Below, one piece after another: positions 25,873 through 34,245 of a stretch of DNA of 37,442 bases. Both the position numbers and the translations under genes were made by a program. The stretch lies in NCBI RefSeq assembly GCF_006636215.1, contig NZ_VIFM01000095.1, forward strand, positions 1-37,442, read 5' to 3'. The DNA is from Myxococcus llanfairpwllgwyngyllgogerychwyrndrobwllllantysiliogogogochensis (GTDB taxonomy: Bacteria; Myxococcota; Myxococcia; Myxococcales; Myxococcaceae). Every line of letters starts with the position of its first letter. Position 1 is the first letter of the stretch. The notes below the pieces were generated by a model. That model worked only from the letters and a program-made list of their open reading frames with translations, had not been told where the DNA came from and did not search any database.

Positions 25873-27117
25873 ATGTTGCTCGTGCCCGCTGCCCTGTCGC
25901 TCGTGCTGGCTGCCTCGCCCCTGGAGGCGTGGCCGTTGGCACGCGTGGCGTCGGAGGCCGTGGCTCGAAGTCCCGAGGTCGCGGCGGCACGCGCCGAGGA
26001 AGAAGGTGCCGAGGGAACTCGCGCTGCGGACGGCCGCTGGCTTCGGAACAATCCCTCCCTCGAGGTCGCGGTCGTCAGTGATGCCCTCACGGGCGCGCAA
26101 GGTGAACAGCGCACCGAAGTCGTGCTGAGCCAGATGCTGGAGGTCGCTGGACAGCGCGGCCTGAGACTGGACCGCGCGAAGTCCGCTCAAGAGGCGGCGC
26201 GTGCGCGGCGTCAGGCCGCGATGCTGAGTGCTTCGTCAGGCGCGGTGGATGCGGCGGTGGAGTTGGAGCGGCGCGAAGCTCGCTCCTCCCTGGCTCGCGA
26301 GGCGCTGGAGCTGACCCGGGAGATGGAGACCGCCACGGTGCGCCGCTTCGCCGCGGGTGACGTGTCGGAGCTGGAACGCAATGCCGCGACCTTGGAGCGA
26401 GCCCGCGCGGAGGCTCGGGTCGCACAGGCCCACGCGGAGGCGCAGGCGGCTCGCGTCGAGCTGAATCGGAGACTGGGACGCCCGGCGGACGCGCCGCTCA
26501 CGGTCTCCCTCCTCGACTCGGCGACGGACACCCTGCCGTCGGAGCTGACGGGCGAACAGCCGACCCTGGTGGCCGCGCGCGCGGAGGTGGCGGCGGCGGG
26601 CTCCGAGGTGGACCTGCTGCGCCGCGAGCGCATCCCCAATCCCACGCTGTCCCTGGGCTACGAGCGTGAGCGTCGGCCGGAAGCCCACGGTGCCTTCACG
26701 GACCTTCACACCGAACACCTGCTCATCGCCCGACTGTCGGTGCCGCTGCCGTTGTGGGACCGCAACCAGGGCGAGCTGGCGCAGGCTCGGGCTCGACACA
26801 AGGTGCGTGAGTCGGAGCGCATCGCGCGAACCCGTGAGGTGGAGTCAGAGCAGGCCGTGGCACGCACGACGTTCGAGGCCGCGCGAGCCGCGCACACGGC
26901 CTTGATGTCGGTGCGTCCTTCGGTGGACCGAAATCTGGAATTGGTGCGCCGTGCCTACGAGGCGGGGCAACTGGGACTGGACTCGTTGTTGCTCGCCAGG
27001 GACCGGTCCTTCGCCGCCTCGGCGGACGCGGTGGATGCGGCGGCGGCGCTGGCACGTGCGCGCACGGCCTTGCTGCGCTCGGTGGGACGGATGCCTACGG
27101 GCGAGGTGCCGGAATGA
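25873..27117 (+). CDS. TolC-family outer membrane efflux protein (CusC/CzcC-like)
   Basis: A 414-residue outer membrane factor. A signal peptide (MLLVPAALSLVLAASPLEA) is followed by two OEP-type helical repeats rich in Ala/Glu/Arg with NPSLEVAV, VELNRRLG, IPNPTLSLGYERE and VPLPLWDRNQGELAQA, the last typical of metal-efflux CzcC members. It forms the outer-membrane tunnel of a tripartite RND pump with the adaptor and transporter encoded just downstream. The ATG at 25873 begins the signal peptide; earlier starts add a Trp/Cys-rich non-signal stretch. It is the first gene of the metal operon. Confidence 0.9.
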   Translation: MLLVPAALSLVLAASPLEAWPLARVASEAVARSPEVAAARAEEEGAEGTRAADGRWLRNNPSLEVAVVSDALTGAQGEQRTEVVLSQMLEVAGQRGLRLDRAKSAQEAARARRQAAMLSASSGAVDAAVELERREARSSLAREALELTREMETATVRRFAAGDVSELERNAATLERARAEARVAQAHAEAQAARVELNRRLGRPADAPLTVSLLDSATDTLPSELTGEQPTLVAARAEVAAAGSEVDLLRRERIPNPTLSLGYERERRPEAHGAFTDLHTEHLLIARLSVPLPLWDRNQGELAQARARHKVRESERIARTREVESEQAVARTTFEAARAAHTALMSVRPSVDRNLELVRRAYEAGQLGLDSLLLARDRSFAASADAVDAAAALARARTALLRSVGRMPTGEVPE

Positions 27118-27200
27118 GGACCGATGAACGGCTCGGGTTCGCGACCCAGATGCGGCGAGAAGCAGGGACGAGCCGCTCTGCTTCCGCACGAGGTGTCGCG

Positions 27201-27752
27201 ATGAGGGCAGCGCGGTGGTGGGTGTTGATGGCCTGCATGCCGCTGCCAGCCCTGGCGCATGAGGGCGCGGCCCACGGAGACACCGCCACCGCGTCGGTGC
27301 CGGGTGAGGCCTGGCATGTCCTCTCCGCCACGGGAGAGGTGTTCGAGGTGGTGCTCAAGCACCCGGAGCATTCAGAGGCCGCGAAGACGCCTGTTCGCCT
27401 GTGGGTCGCGGATGTGGAGACGAACGAGCCGGTGAGCAGCGCCCATTTGGAACTCACCCTCACCGGGTCGACCGTGCAGACGCTGGCGCCGAAGCTGGAG
27501 TCCCCCGGCGTCTACGTGGCCGACGCGGAGCTGCTACCCGGAGCGGAGCTGGCGGCGGTGGTCACCGTGACTCGTGGCAACGACCTGGACGTGCTGGCGC
27601 TGGGGACGGTGCATCTGTCCTCGGAACACGACTCCACCGATGCCGGCCCTGGCTTGCGCAGGCCCCTGGGCTGGAGCGCCACGGGTGGCATCGTCCTGTT
27701 GCTGGTGGCAGGCGCGTGGTGGATGAACCGACACAAGAAGGTGCGGCCATGA
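27201..27752 (+). CDS. Membrane-anchored periplasmic protein, YtkA/FixH-like, in metal operon
   Basis: A 183-residue protein. A signal peptide ends at PALA, the mature N-terminus is His-rich (HEGAAHGD), a single beta-sandwich-like domain (FEVVLKHPEH, PVRLWVADVETNEPVSSAHLEL, ESPGVYVADAEL) follows, and a C-terminal transmembrane helix (about 160-177) ends with a short basic tail. The domain resembles the YtkA/FixH beta-domain found beside metal transport genes, but the match is weak. It probably binds or passes metal in the periplasm. The ATG at 27201 has GAGG 8 bases upstream; an ATGA overlap start at 27114 is possible but adds 29 basic residues before the signal. It overlaps the adaptor gene by 4 bases. 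Confidence 0.72.
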   Translation: MRAARWWVLMACMPLPALAHEGAAHGDTATASVPGEAWHVLSATGEVFEVVLKHPEHSEAAKTPVRLWVADVETNEPVSSAHLELTLTGSTVQTLAPKLESPGVYVADAELLPGAELAAVVTVTRGNDLDVLALGTVHLSSEHDSTDAGPGLRRPLGWSATGGIVLLLVAGAWWMNRHKKVRP

Positions 27753-28936
27753 GCGGGTCTGCTGTCTCCCTCACTGCTCGTGGGATGCTGTCGCTCACGC
27801 TGCTCCTCACGAGTCCCCTCGTCCTGGCGCACGCAGGAGAGCAACACGGGAAGCCCGCGGCGGCGCAGCAGCCCATCGTCGCTGGCACCGCCTTCACCGT
27901 ACCGAAGGAGACACAGTTCCTGCTGGAAGTCCGGACGCAGCGAGCGGCGGTGCGCTCCCTGGAGTCGCGACTGGTGACCCCGGGGAAGGTGGTGCCGCGC
28001 ACGGACCGCTTCGCACAGGTGTCCGCGCCCGTGTCGGGCCGGGTGCTCGCCGCGAATGGCACCGTGCCGCTCGTGGGTCAGCGCGTGAAGCGCGGCGAGG
28101 TGCTCGCGCTGGTGCAGCAGAGCCTGTCCACGTCGGAGTCCACGGGGCTGTCGACCAGTCACTTCCAGGCCGAAGCGGAGGCCGTACGCGCGCAGGCGGC
28201 CCTGGAGCAGGCCCGTCGGGATTTGACGCGCCTGGAGTCCCTTCAGGGCGTGGTGGCGGAGAAGGAAGTCCAACAGGCGCGGCTCGCGGTGAACACCGCC
28301 GAACAGGAGTGGAGCCGAGCGAAGTCCGCGCGCGACGTGCTCGCGGGCGCACGACAGGGCCAGGGCACCGCGCGCTTCTTGCTCGTCTCGCCCATCGACG
28401 GAGTGCTGGTGGAGGCCCGCGCATCCGTGGGCGAACAGGTGGACCCGTCTCGCGCCCTCTTCGCGGTGTTGGACTCTTCCGTCCTCTGGGTGGAGGCGCG
28501 GGTCTTCGAAGGAGATGTGTCGCGCGCGGAGGGCACCACGGGCGCGCTGGTGACCACGCCCGCCTACGCGGGCCAGCACTTCCCCGCGCGGCCCTACCAC
28601 GTGGGGCAGATGGTGGACGAGTCGACGCGCAGCGTGCGCGTGCTGTTCGAGGTCGACAACCGCGACGGTCGACTGCGGCCGGGCATGTTCGTGGATGTGG
28701 CCCTCGGAGAAGGTGGCCAGAAGGACGCGCTGGCGGTGCCGAAGGACGCGGTGGTGGAGGAGGAAGGGCGGACCTTCGTCTTCGTCCACACCGCGCCAGA
28801 GGCCTTCGAGCTGAGGCCCGTGGTGCTGGGTGGCAGTGATGGTGCGTGGCGAGCCGTGCTCAAGGGCTTGCAGGCCGGTGAGCGGGTCGTGGTGACCGGG
28901 GTGGCGGCATTGAGGTTGGCCAGGGGAGGGCGGTAG
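27749..28936 (+). CDS. RND efflux periplasmic adaptor (CusB/CzcB-like)
   Basis: A 395-residue membrane-fusion protein. Signal peptide (to LVLA), a His-bearing mature start (HAGEQHGK), lipoyl-like half motif VSAPVSGRVLAANGTVPLVGQRVKRGEVLALVQ (in parts), an alpha-hairpin with EQARRDLTRLE, the second lipoyl half LLVSPIDGVLVEARASVGEQV, a beta-barrel with LWVEARVFEGD, and a distal domain ending AVPKDAVVEEEG and GLQAGERVVVTGV. It links the inner-membrane RND pump to the TolC-type channel. It starts by ATGA with the upstream gene, and its TAG stop overlaps the pump GTG start by one base. Confidence 0.93.
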   Translation: MSGSAVSLTARGMLSLTLLLTSPLVLAHAGEQHGKPAAAQQPIVAGTAFTVPKETQFLLEVRTQRAAVRSLESRLVTPGKVVPRTDRFAQVSAPVSGRVLAANGTVPLVGQRVKRGEVLALVQQSLSTSESTGLSTSHFQAEAEAVRAQAALEQARRDLTRLESLQGVVAEKEVQQARLAVNTAEQEWSRAKSARDVLAGARQGQGTARFLLVSPIDGVLVEARASVGEQVDPSRALFAVLDSSVLWVEARVFEGDVSRAEGTTGALVTTPAYAGQHFPARPYHVGQMVDESTRSVRVLFEVDNRDGRLRPGMFVDVALGEGGQKDALAVPKDAVVEEEGRTFVFVHTAPEAFELRPVVLGGSDGAWRAVLKGLQAGERVVVTGVAALRLARGGR

Positions 28937-31900
28937 TGCTCGACCACGTCATCCTGTTCTCGCTGCGCCACCGCCTGTTCGTCGTGCTGGCGGCCGTCGC
29001 GGTGCTGCTCTACGGCGGCTGGGCCGTCACGCGTCTGCCCGTGGACGTGTTCCCGGACCTCAACCGTCCCACCGTGACGGTGATGACCGAAGCGGGCGGC
29101 CTGTCTCCCGAAGAGGTGGAGACCCTCATCACCACGCCCATCGAGACGGCGATGAACGGCGCGCCGGGCGTGCAGCGCGTGCGCTCGTCCTCGGGCGTGG
29201 GTCTGTCCATCGTCTACGTGGAGTTCGATTGGGGCACGGACATCTACCTGGACCGACAGCTCGTCTCCGAGCGACTCCAGGTGGCGAGCGAGCGACTGCC
29301 GCGTGACGTGGCGCCCCACCTGACGCCCGTGTCCTCCATCATGGGAGAAATCCTCCTGCTCGGCGTGCAGAGCGAGGAAGGCCGCACGTCACCGCTGGAG
29401 CTGCGCTCCCTGGCGGACTGGGTGCTGCGTCAGCGGCTCCTCACCATTCCGGGCATCGCGCAGGTGACGGTGCTGGGCGGCGGGGTGAAGCAGTTCCAGG
29501 TGCGCGTGGCACCGGAGAAGCTGCTGGCATTCGGTCTCACCTTCGAGGACGTGGAGCGCGCGGCGGGACTCTCGCAGGGCAACACCACGGGCGGCTTCGT
29601 GGACCAGGGTGGGCGTGAGTACCTGGTCCGCAACCTCGCGCGCAGCGCCTCCGTGGAGGACCTGCGCGGGACGGTGGTGGCGGTGCGCGAGGGCGTGCCC
29701 GTGCGACTCTCCCAGGTCGCGGAAGTGGACGTGGGGCCCGCGGTGAAGCGCGGTGACGGCGGAATGAATGGGCGGCCCGCGGTCATCCTCGCCGTGCAGA
29801 AGCAGCCCGGCGCGAGCACCCTGGCGCTCACGGAGCAGGTGGACGCGGCGGTGAAGGACCTCCGGCTCACGCTGCCCGACGACGTGCGGGTGGAGACTCT
29901 CTTCCGACAGGCGGACTTCATCCAGGCCGCTGTCGGCAACGTGGTGGAGGCGCTGCGAGACGGCGCGCTCCTCGTCGTGGTCGTGCTGTTCCTCTTCCTC
30001 GTCAACCTGCGCACCACGGCGATAACGCTCACCGCGATTCCCCTGTCGTTCGTCATCACCGCGCTGGTGATGAACGCGTTTGGCCTGTCCATCAACACGC
30101 TGACGCTCGGCGGACTGGCCGTGGCCGTGGGCGAGCTGGTGGACGATGCCATCGTCGATGTGGAGAACGTCTATCGACGCCTGCGGGAGAACCGCGCGAA
30201 GGACACGCCGGAGCCCGCGCTCCGCGTCATCTACCGCGCCTCCGCCGAGGTGCGAGGCTCCATCGTCTTCGCCACCCTCATCGTGGTCCTGGTGTTCCTC
30301 CCGTTGTTCGCCCTGGGTGGCATCGAGGGACGACTCTTCGCGCCGCTCGGCGTGGCCTATGTGGTGTCCATCCTGGCCTCGCTGCTCGTGTCGCTCACCG
30401 TGACACCGGCGATGTGCGCGTACCTGTTGCCCCGTGGCCGCTTGCTGGAGCATGGCGACGGCGCGCTGGTGCGGTGGTTGAAGGCGCGGGCGCGGCGAGT
30501 GCTCGACGTGGCCCTGGGCCACCCGAAGCCCGTGCTGGTGGGCGCGACGCTGCTGGTGCTCGCCGCCGTGGCGGTGGTGCCCTTCCTGGGCCGCTCCTTC
30601 CTGCCGCCGTTCAACGAGGGCACCGCGACGGTGAATGTCCTGGCGCCTCCGGGCACCTCGCTTGAGGAGTCCAACCGCTTCGGGTTGCTCGCCGAGCGGC
30701 TCATCGCCTCCGTGCCGGAAGTGAAGACGGTGGGGCGACGCACGGGCCGCGCCGAGCAGGACGAGCACGCGGAGGGCGTGCACTATTCGGAGCTGGATGT
30801 GGACTTCAAGGAAGGGGGCCGGCCTCGCGACGTGGTGCTGGCCGACCTTCGCGAGCGACTGGCGGTGCTGCCCGGCCTCTCCGTGTCCGTGGGGCAGCCC
30901 ATCTCCCATCGACTGGACCATCTGCTGTCGGGCATCCGCGCGCAGGTGGCGGTGAAACTCTTTGGCCAGGACCTGGATGCGCTGCGGGGCAAGGCGGAAG
31001 AGGTCCGCGCGGTCATGGCCCAGGTGCCCGGTGTCGTGGACCTCCAGGTTGAACAGCAGACGTTGATTCCCCAGCTCCAGGTGCGCCTGAAGCGCGAGGA
31101 GTCGGCGCGGCTGGGCGTGCAGCCGGGGGCCATGGCGGAGCAGCTCGAGAAGGCGTTCAACGGCGTCGTGGTGGGGCAGGTGTTGGAGGGGCAGCGCACC
31201 TTCGACGTGCTGGTGCGGTACGAGGAACGCGCGCGTGTGGACGCGGAGGCTTTTCGCCGGGCGCTGGTCGACACGCCGTCCGGCGCGCGCGTGCCCGTGG
31301 CGGCAATCGCCGATGTGGTGGAGTCTCGGGGCCCCAATGTCATCCACCATGACCACCTCCAGCGGCGCGTGGTCATCATGGCCAACGTGGCCGGGCGTGA
31401 TTTGGGCAGCGCCGTGGAAGAGGTCCGCGAGCGCGTGGCCGCGAGTGTGACGCTTCCGACCGGGACCTTCCTCTCCTACGAGGGGCAGTTCGAGAGCCAG
31501 CAGTCCGCCACGCGGCTCATCGCCTTGCTGTCGCTGCTGTCGCTCGCGGGCATGTTCCTGGTGCTGTACGCCCACTTCCGCTCGGTGCGACTGGTGGCGC
31601 AGGTGATGCTCAACATCCCGCTCGCGTTGGTGGGCAGCGTGACGGCGGTGGTGCTCACCGGCCAACCGCTGTCGGTGGCGACGCTGGTGGGCTTTGTCAC
31701 CCTGTGCGGCATCGCCAGTCGGAACACCATCATGCTCATCTCGCACTACCTCCACCTCGTGGAGCAGGAGGGCGAGGTGTTCAGTCGCGAGCTGGTGCTG
31801 CGCGGCTCGCTGGAGCGACTGGTGCCGGTGTTGATGACGGCGCTCACGGCGGGGCTGGCCCTGGTGCCACTGGCGCTCGCCTCGGGGGCGCCGGGCAAGG

Positions 31901-32109
31901 AAATCCTGCACCCGGTGGCGACCGTCATCCTCGGCGGGCTCATCAGCTCCACGCTGCTGGACCTGCTCGTCACCCCGGCTGTGTTCTACCGCTTCGGGCG
32001 TCCGGCCCTGGAGCGTTACCTGGCGCGCAAGGCCGCGGCGCGCGCCGAAGATGACCTGACGCTCCCCGGGCCGAAGCCCGAGGGAGAGCGACTCGCGAGC
32101 GCGGGCTGA
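28936..32109 (+). CDS. Heavy-metal RND efflux transporter (CusA/CzcA family)
   Basis: A 1,057-residue inner-membrane proton-driven pump of normal family length, with a helix at each half start and two large porter loops. It carries VDVFPDLNRPTVTVMTEA near the N-terminus, the charged TM4 segment GELVDDAIVDVENVYRRL needed for proton relay, and the family segments GRRTGRAEQDEHAEGVHY and QPISHRLDHLLSGIRAQVAVK. The Met-rich relay of copper-specific CusA was not seen in the porter segment, where charged and His residues dominate, so zinc, cadmium or cobalt are as likely as copper. GTG start overlaps the adaptor stop. The next gene begins 38 bases after its stop. Confidence 0.94.
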   Translation: MLDHVILFSLRHRLFVVLAAVAVLLYGGWAVTRLPVDVFPDLNRPTVTVMTEAGGLSPEEVETLITTPIETAMNGAPGVQRVRSSSGVGLSIVYVEFDWGTDIYLDRQLVSERLQVASERLPRDVAPHLTPVSSIMGEILLLGVQSEEGRTSPLELRSLADWVLRQRLLTIPGIAQVTVLGGGVKQFQVRVAPEKLLAFGLTFEDVERAAGLSQGNTTGGFVDQGGREYLVRNLARSASVEDLRGTVVAVREGVPVRLSQVAEVDVGPAVKRGDGGMNGRPAVILAVQKQPGASTLALTEQVDAAVKDLRLTLPDDVRVETLFRQADFIQAAVGNVVEALRDGALLVVVVLFLFLVNLRTTAITLTAIPLSFVITALVMNAFGLSINTLTLGGLAVAVGELVDDAIVDVENVYRRLRENRAKDTPEPALRVIYRASAEVRGSIVFATLIVVLVFLPLFALGGIEGRLFAPLGVAYVVSILASLLVSLTVTPAMCAYLLPRGRLLEHGDGALVRWLKARARRVLDVALGHPKPVLVGATLLVLAAVAVVPFLGRSFLPPFNEGTATVNVLAPPGTSLEESNRFGLLAERLIASVPEVKTVGRRTGRAEQDEHAEGVHYSELDVDFKEGGRPRDVVLADLRERLAVLPGLSVSVGQPISHRLDHLLSGIRAQVAVKLFGQDLDALRGKAEEVRAVMAQVPGVVDLQVEQQTLIPQLQVRLKREESARLGVQPGAMAEQLEKAFNGVVVGQVLEGQRTFDVLVRYEERARVDAEAFRRALVDTPSGARVPVAAIADVVESRGPNVIHHDHLQRRVVIMANVAGRDLGSAVEEVRERVAASVTLPTGTFLSYEGQFESQQSATRLIALLSLLSLAGMFLVLYAHFRSVRLVAQVMLNIPLALVGSVTAVVLTGQPLSVATLVGFVTLCGIASRNTIMLISHYLHLVEQEGEVFSRELVLRGSLERLVPVLMTALTAGLALVPLALASGAPGKEILHPVATVILGGLISSTLLDLLVTPAVFYRFGRPALERYLARKAAARAEDDLTLPGPKPEGERLASAG

Positions 32110-32147
32110 TGACCGGGCCTCGCGTGGCATTGGATTGAGGAGACAGG

Positions 32148-33464
32148 GTGCGTTCGATGGGACAGAGAATCATCGCGGTGTTCGCGGCGGCGGGGTTGGT
32201 GGTCGGATGCAGCAAGAAGGAAGCGCCCGCGCCCGAGCCCACGCCGACCGAGGTGGCCCACTCCGCGCGGCAGGCCCACGCCCACGCGGCGCCTCACGGT
32301 GGTCAGGTGGAGTCCACGCCCCGAGGGCACCTGGAGTTGGTGACCACGCGTGGCGGTGGCTATCGCGTGTACCTGCTGGACGACGCGCTGGCACTTCGTC
32401 CGGTGGCGGGTGCCACGGGCTCCGTGAAGGTGGCGAAGGGGGGCTATCCGAATATCGTGCTGACGCCTTCGGGAGACCACCTGTCGGGGCAAGGGCCGGA
32501 GCACGCCGATGACCACCTGGCCATGGTGGTGACGGTGGTGCGGGACGGGAAGCCGGAGGTGGCTCGCTTCGCCGCGCACCTGGAGGCGAATGGGCACGGC
32601 GGTGGAATCGTGGGGACGCTCCGCCTGGCTCCGTGCCCGACGCCACCCGCCGTGGGACTGAGCGCCGAGGCCTGCGCGAAGCAGGGCGGCGTGTACTCGC
32701 TGGAGAAGGAGGGGGGCGCCACGGCCCTCGTGCTCGCCTCTCCGGGACAGGACGTGAAGACCTTGCTGGGGGCTCGCGTGGGCCAGCGCGTCCACGTGAA
32801 GGGAACCGAGGCCGAGGGTCGCGTGGTGGCCGAGGCCGTGGCCCTGGAGCATGACCACACGCCGTTCCATGGCGGTGTCGTGGCCATGAGCGGAGACACG
32901 CATCTGGAAGTGGTGTCCCTGCGGTCCGGCGAGGTGCGGGTGTGGGTGACCGATGCCTTCCGCCAGCCGCTCCCCCTGGCGGGCCGCAAGGGCACGGTGG
33001 AGGTGGGCGGTGTGTCCGCGCCGCTCGTGCCCGAGGGGGGAGGGACCTTCCTGACGGGAACGCTCCCCGCGGCGGACGCCGAGCGCGAAGTGACGGTGCG
33101 CCTGCCCCTGCCCGAAGACCCCGAGTACTTCATCGGCTTCCTGCTGACGCCCATGGACGCGCCGAAGCCGTCCTCGAAGTCCCCGGAGGCGAAGGGCGAC
33201 GCGGTGCAGGAGGTGACGATTACCGTGCAGGGTGGCTACCAGCCGAGCGAGGTCACGCTGAAGCAGGGCGTGCCCGCGCGGCTGCGCTTCGTGCGCAAGG
33301 ACTCCGGTGGGTGTGGTGACGAGCTGCTCATCCCCGACTTCGGCATCCAGCGTCCCCTGCCTGGTTTGTCGGAGACCGTGGTGAGCTTCACTCCGGACAA
33401 GGTCGGCGCGTTCCCTTTCACCTGCGGCATGCAGATGATGAAGGGCATGCTGGTGGTTCAATGA
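32148..33464 (+). CDS. Metal-binding lipoprotein with duplicated His modules and C-terminal cupredoxin-like domain
   Basis: A 438-residue lipoprotein; lipobox LVVGC (Cys 21). Two related modules follow. The first (about 43-98) begins HAHAAPHGGQV and has HLELVTTRGGGYRVYLLDD; the second (about 235-290) begins EHDHTPFHGGVV and has HLEVVSLRSGEVRVWVTDA. Between them is an OB-like stretch (about 160-230). The C-terminus (about 354-438) is a cupredoxin_1-like domain: VTITVQGGYQPSEVTLKQG, SGGCGDELLIPDFGI (C389), and FTCGMQMMKGMLVV (C426, with M428, M430, M431, M434 as further ligands). It probably binds copper or another metal in the periplasm and hands it to the pump. GTG at 32148 has GAGGAG 5 bases upstream. 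Its TGA overlaps the sigma factor ATG. Confidence 0.82.
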   Translation: MRSMGQRIIAVFAAAGLVVGCSKKEAPAPEPTPTEVAHSARQAHAHAAPHGGQVESTPRGHLELVTTRGGGYRVYLLDDALALRPVAGATGSVKVAKGGYPNIVLTPSGDHLSGQGPEHADDHLAMVVTVVRDGKPEVARFAAHLEANGHGGGIVGTLRLAPCPTPPAVGLSAEACAKQGGVYSLEKEGGATALVLASPGQDVKTLLGARVGQRVHVKGTEAEGRVVAEAVALEHDHTPFHGGVVAMSGDTHLEVVSLRSGEVRVWVTDAFRQPLPLAGRKGTVEVGGVSAPLVPEGGGTFLTGTLPAADAEREVTVRLPLPEDPEYFIGFLLTPMDAPKPSSKSPEAKGDAVQEVTITVQGGYQPSEVTLKQGVPARLRFVRKDSGGCGDELLIPDFGIQRPLPGLSETVVSFTPDKVGAFPFTCGMQMMKGMLVVQ

Positions 33465-34042
33465 GTGAGACCGGACATACCGGCGTCGAGGCGACACGGG
33501 AGGACGGCGACGCGGTGACACGCGCGCTGGTGGAGAACCATCGCCAGTTCCTGGCCTTCGTGGAGCGCCGCGTGGGCAATCGCGCGACGGCCGAGGAAAT
33601 CCTCCAGGCCGCCTTCGTGAAGTCACTGGAGAGGGGCGAGACGTTGCCGGAGCCCGAGGGCGCGGTGACGTGGTTCTACCGGCTCCTGCGCAACGCGCTG
33701 GTGGACCACCGCCGTCATCAGCAGGTCGAAGGGCGGGCCCTGGCGCGCGAGGCCCGCGAAGCCGAGGAGCCTTCCGAAGACCCCGAGCTGAAGCAGACCG
33801 TCTGTGCCTGTGTGGGAGCGCTCCTGCCCACCCTCAAGCCGGAGTACGCGGAGCTGGTGCGCAAGGTGGACCTGGAGGAGCGCGCCGTGCCCGACGTGGC
33901 GCGCGAGGCCGGCATCACTCCGAACAACGCGGGTGTGCGGCTGCATCGGGCGAGGCAGGCCCTCAAGAAGCAGCTCGAGCGGAGCTGCGGTTCCTGCGCG
34001 GCGCACGGCTGCCTGGACTGTTCGTGCAAGGCACGCTCCTGA
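33461..34042 (+). CDS. ECF sigma factor with Cys-rich C-terminus, CorE family
   Basis: A 193-residue sigma factor. Region 2 (about 22-85) includes AEEILQAAFVKSLERG and WFYRLLRNALVDHRR; region 4 (about 115-172) includes VPDVAREAGITPNNAGVRLHRAR. A CxC (C115, C117) lies in the linker and a C-terminal tail CGSCAAHGCLDCSC holds C176, C179, C184, C187 and C189. This pattern is that of the Myxococcus CorE/CorE2 group, which sense copper, or cadmium and zinc, directly through these cysteines and have no anti-sigma factor. None is encoded next to it here. It is coupled by ATGA to the cupredoxin gene, so it is likely to be made with the efflux system and possibly to drive it and the downstream ATPase. 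The metal it senses is not certain. Confidence 0.9.
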   Translation: MSETGHTGVEATREDGDAVTRALVENHRQFLAFVERRVGNRATAEEILQAAFVKSLERGETLPEPEGAVTWFYRLLRNALVDHRRHQQVEGRALAREAREAEEPSEDPELKQTVCACVGALLPTLKPEYAELVRKVDLEERAVPDVAREAGITPNNAGVRLHRARQALKKQLERSCGSCAAHGCLDCSCKARS

Positions 34043-34120
34043 GCAGGCGGTGGACGGGGCGCTCGGGTCGCGAGAGAAAGCCCTTGCCGAAGTTCCGCCC
34101 CCGCCGTTAACTCTTCACAG

Positions 34121-34138
34121 AGGTGCCGAGGGGCGCCT
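34121..34138 (+). terminator. Hairpin after the metal operon
   Basis: AGGTGCC (34121-34127) pairs with GGCGCCT (34132-34138) with one G-T wobble and a GAGG loop, about 80 bases after the sigma factor stop. There is no clear T-tract. The remaining spacer 34043-34245 shows nothing else that I recognise. Confidence 0.3.
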
Positions 34139-34245
34139 TCCCGAAAAGACGACGTCACCCTCGTTTCTCCCGGCAGGCCCACAGTTTCCGATGAGTTCCT
34201 TCCACGGCCCGTGACACGGGTGGGGCCGCCAACGAGGGACTTTTC

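Noticed and set aside
29389..32130. 913-codon minus-strand open frame opposite the RND pump
   Set aside because: His/Arg/Gln-rich shadow with no domain; typical of the antisense of high-GC coding sequence.
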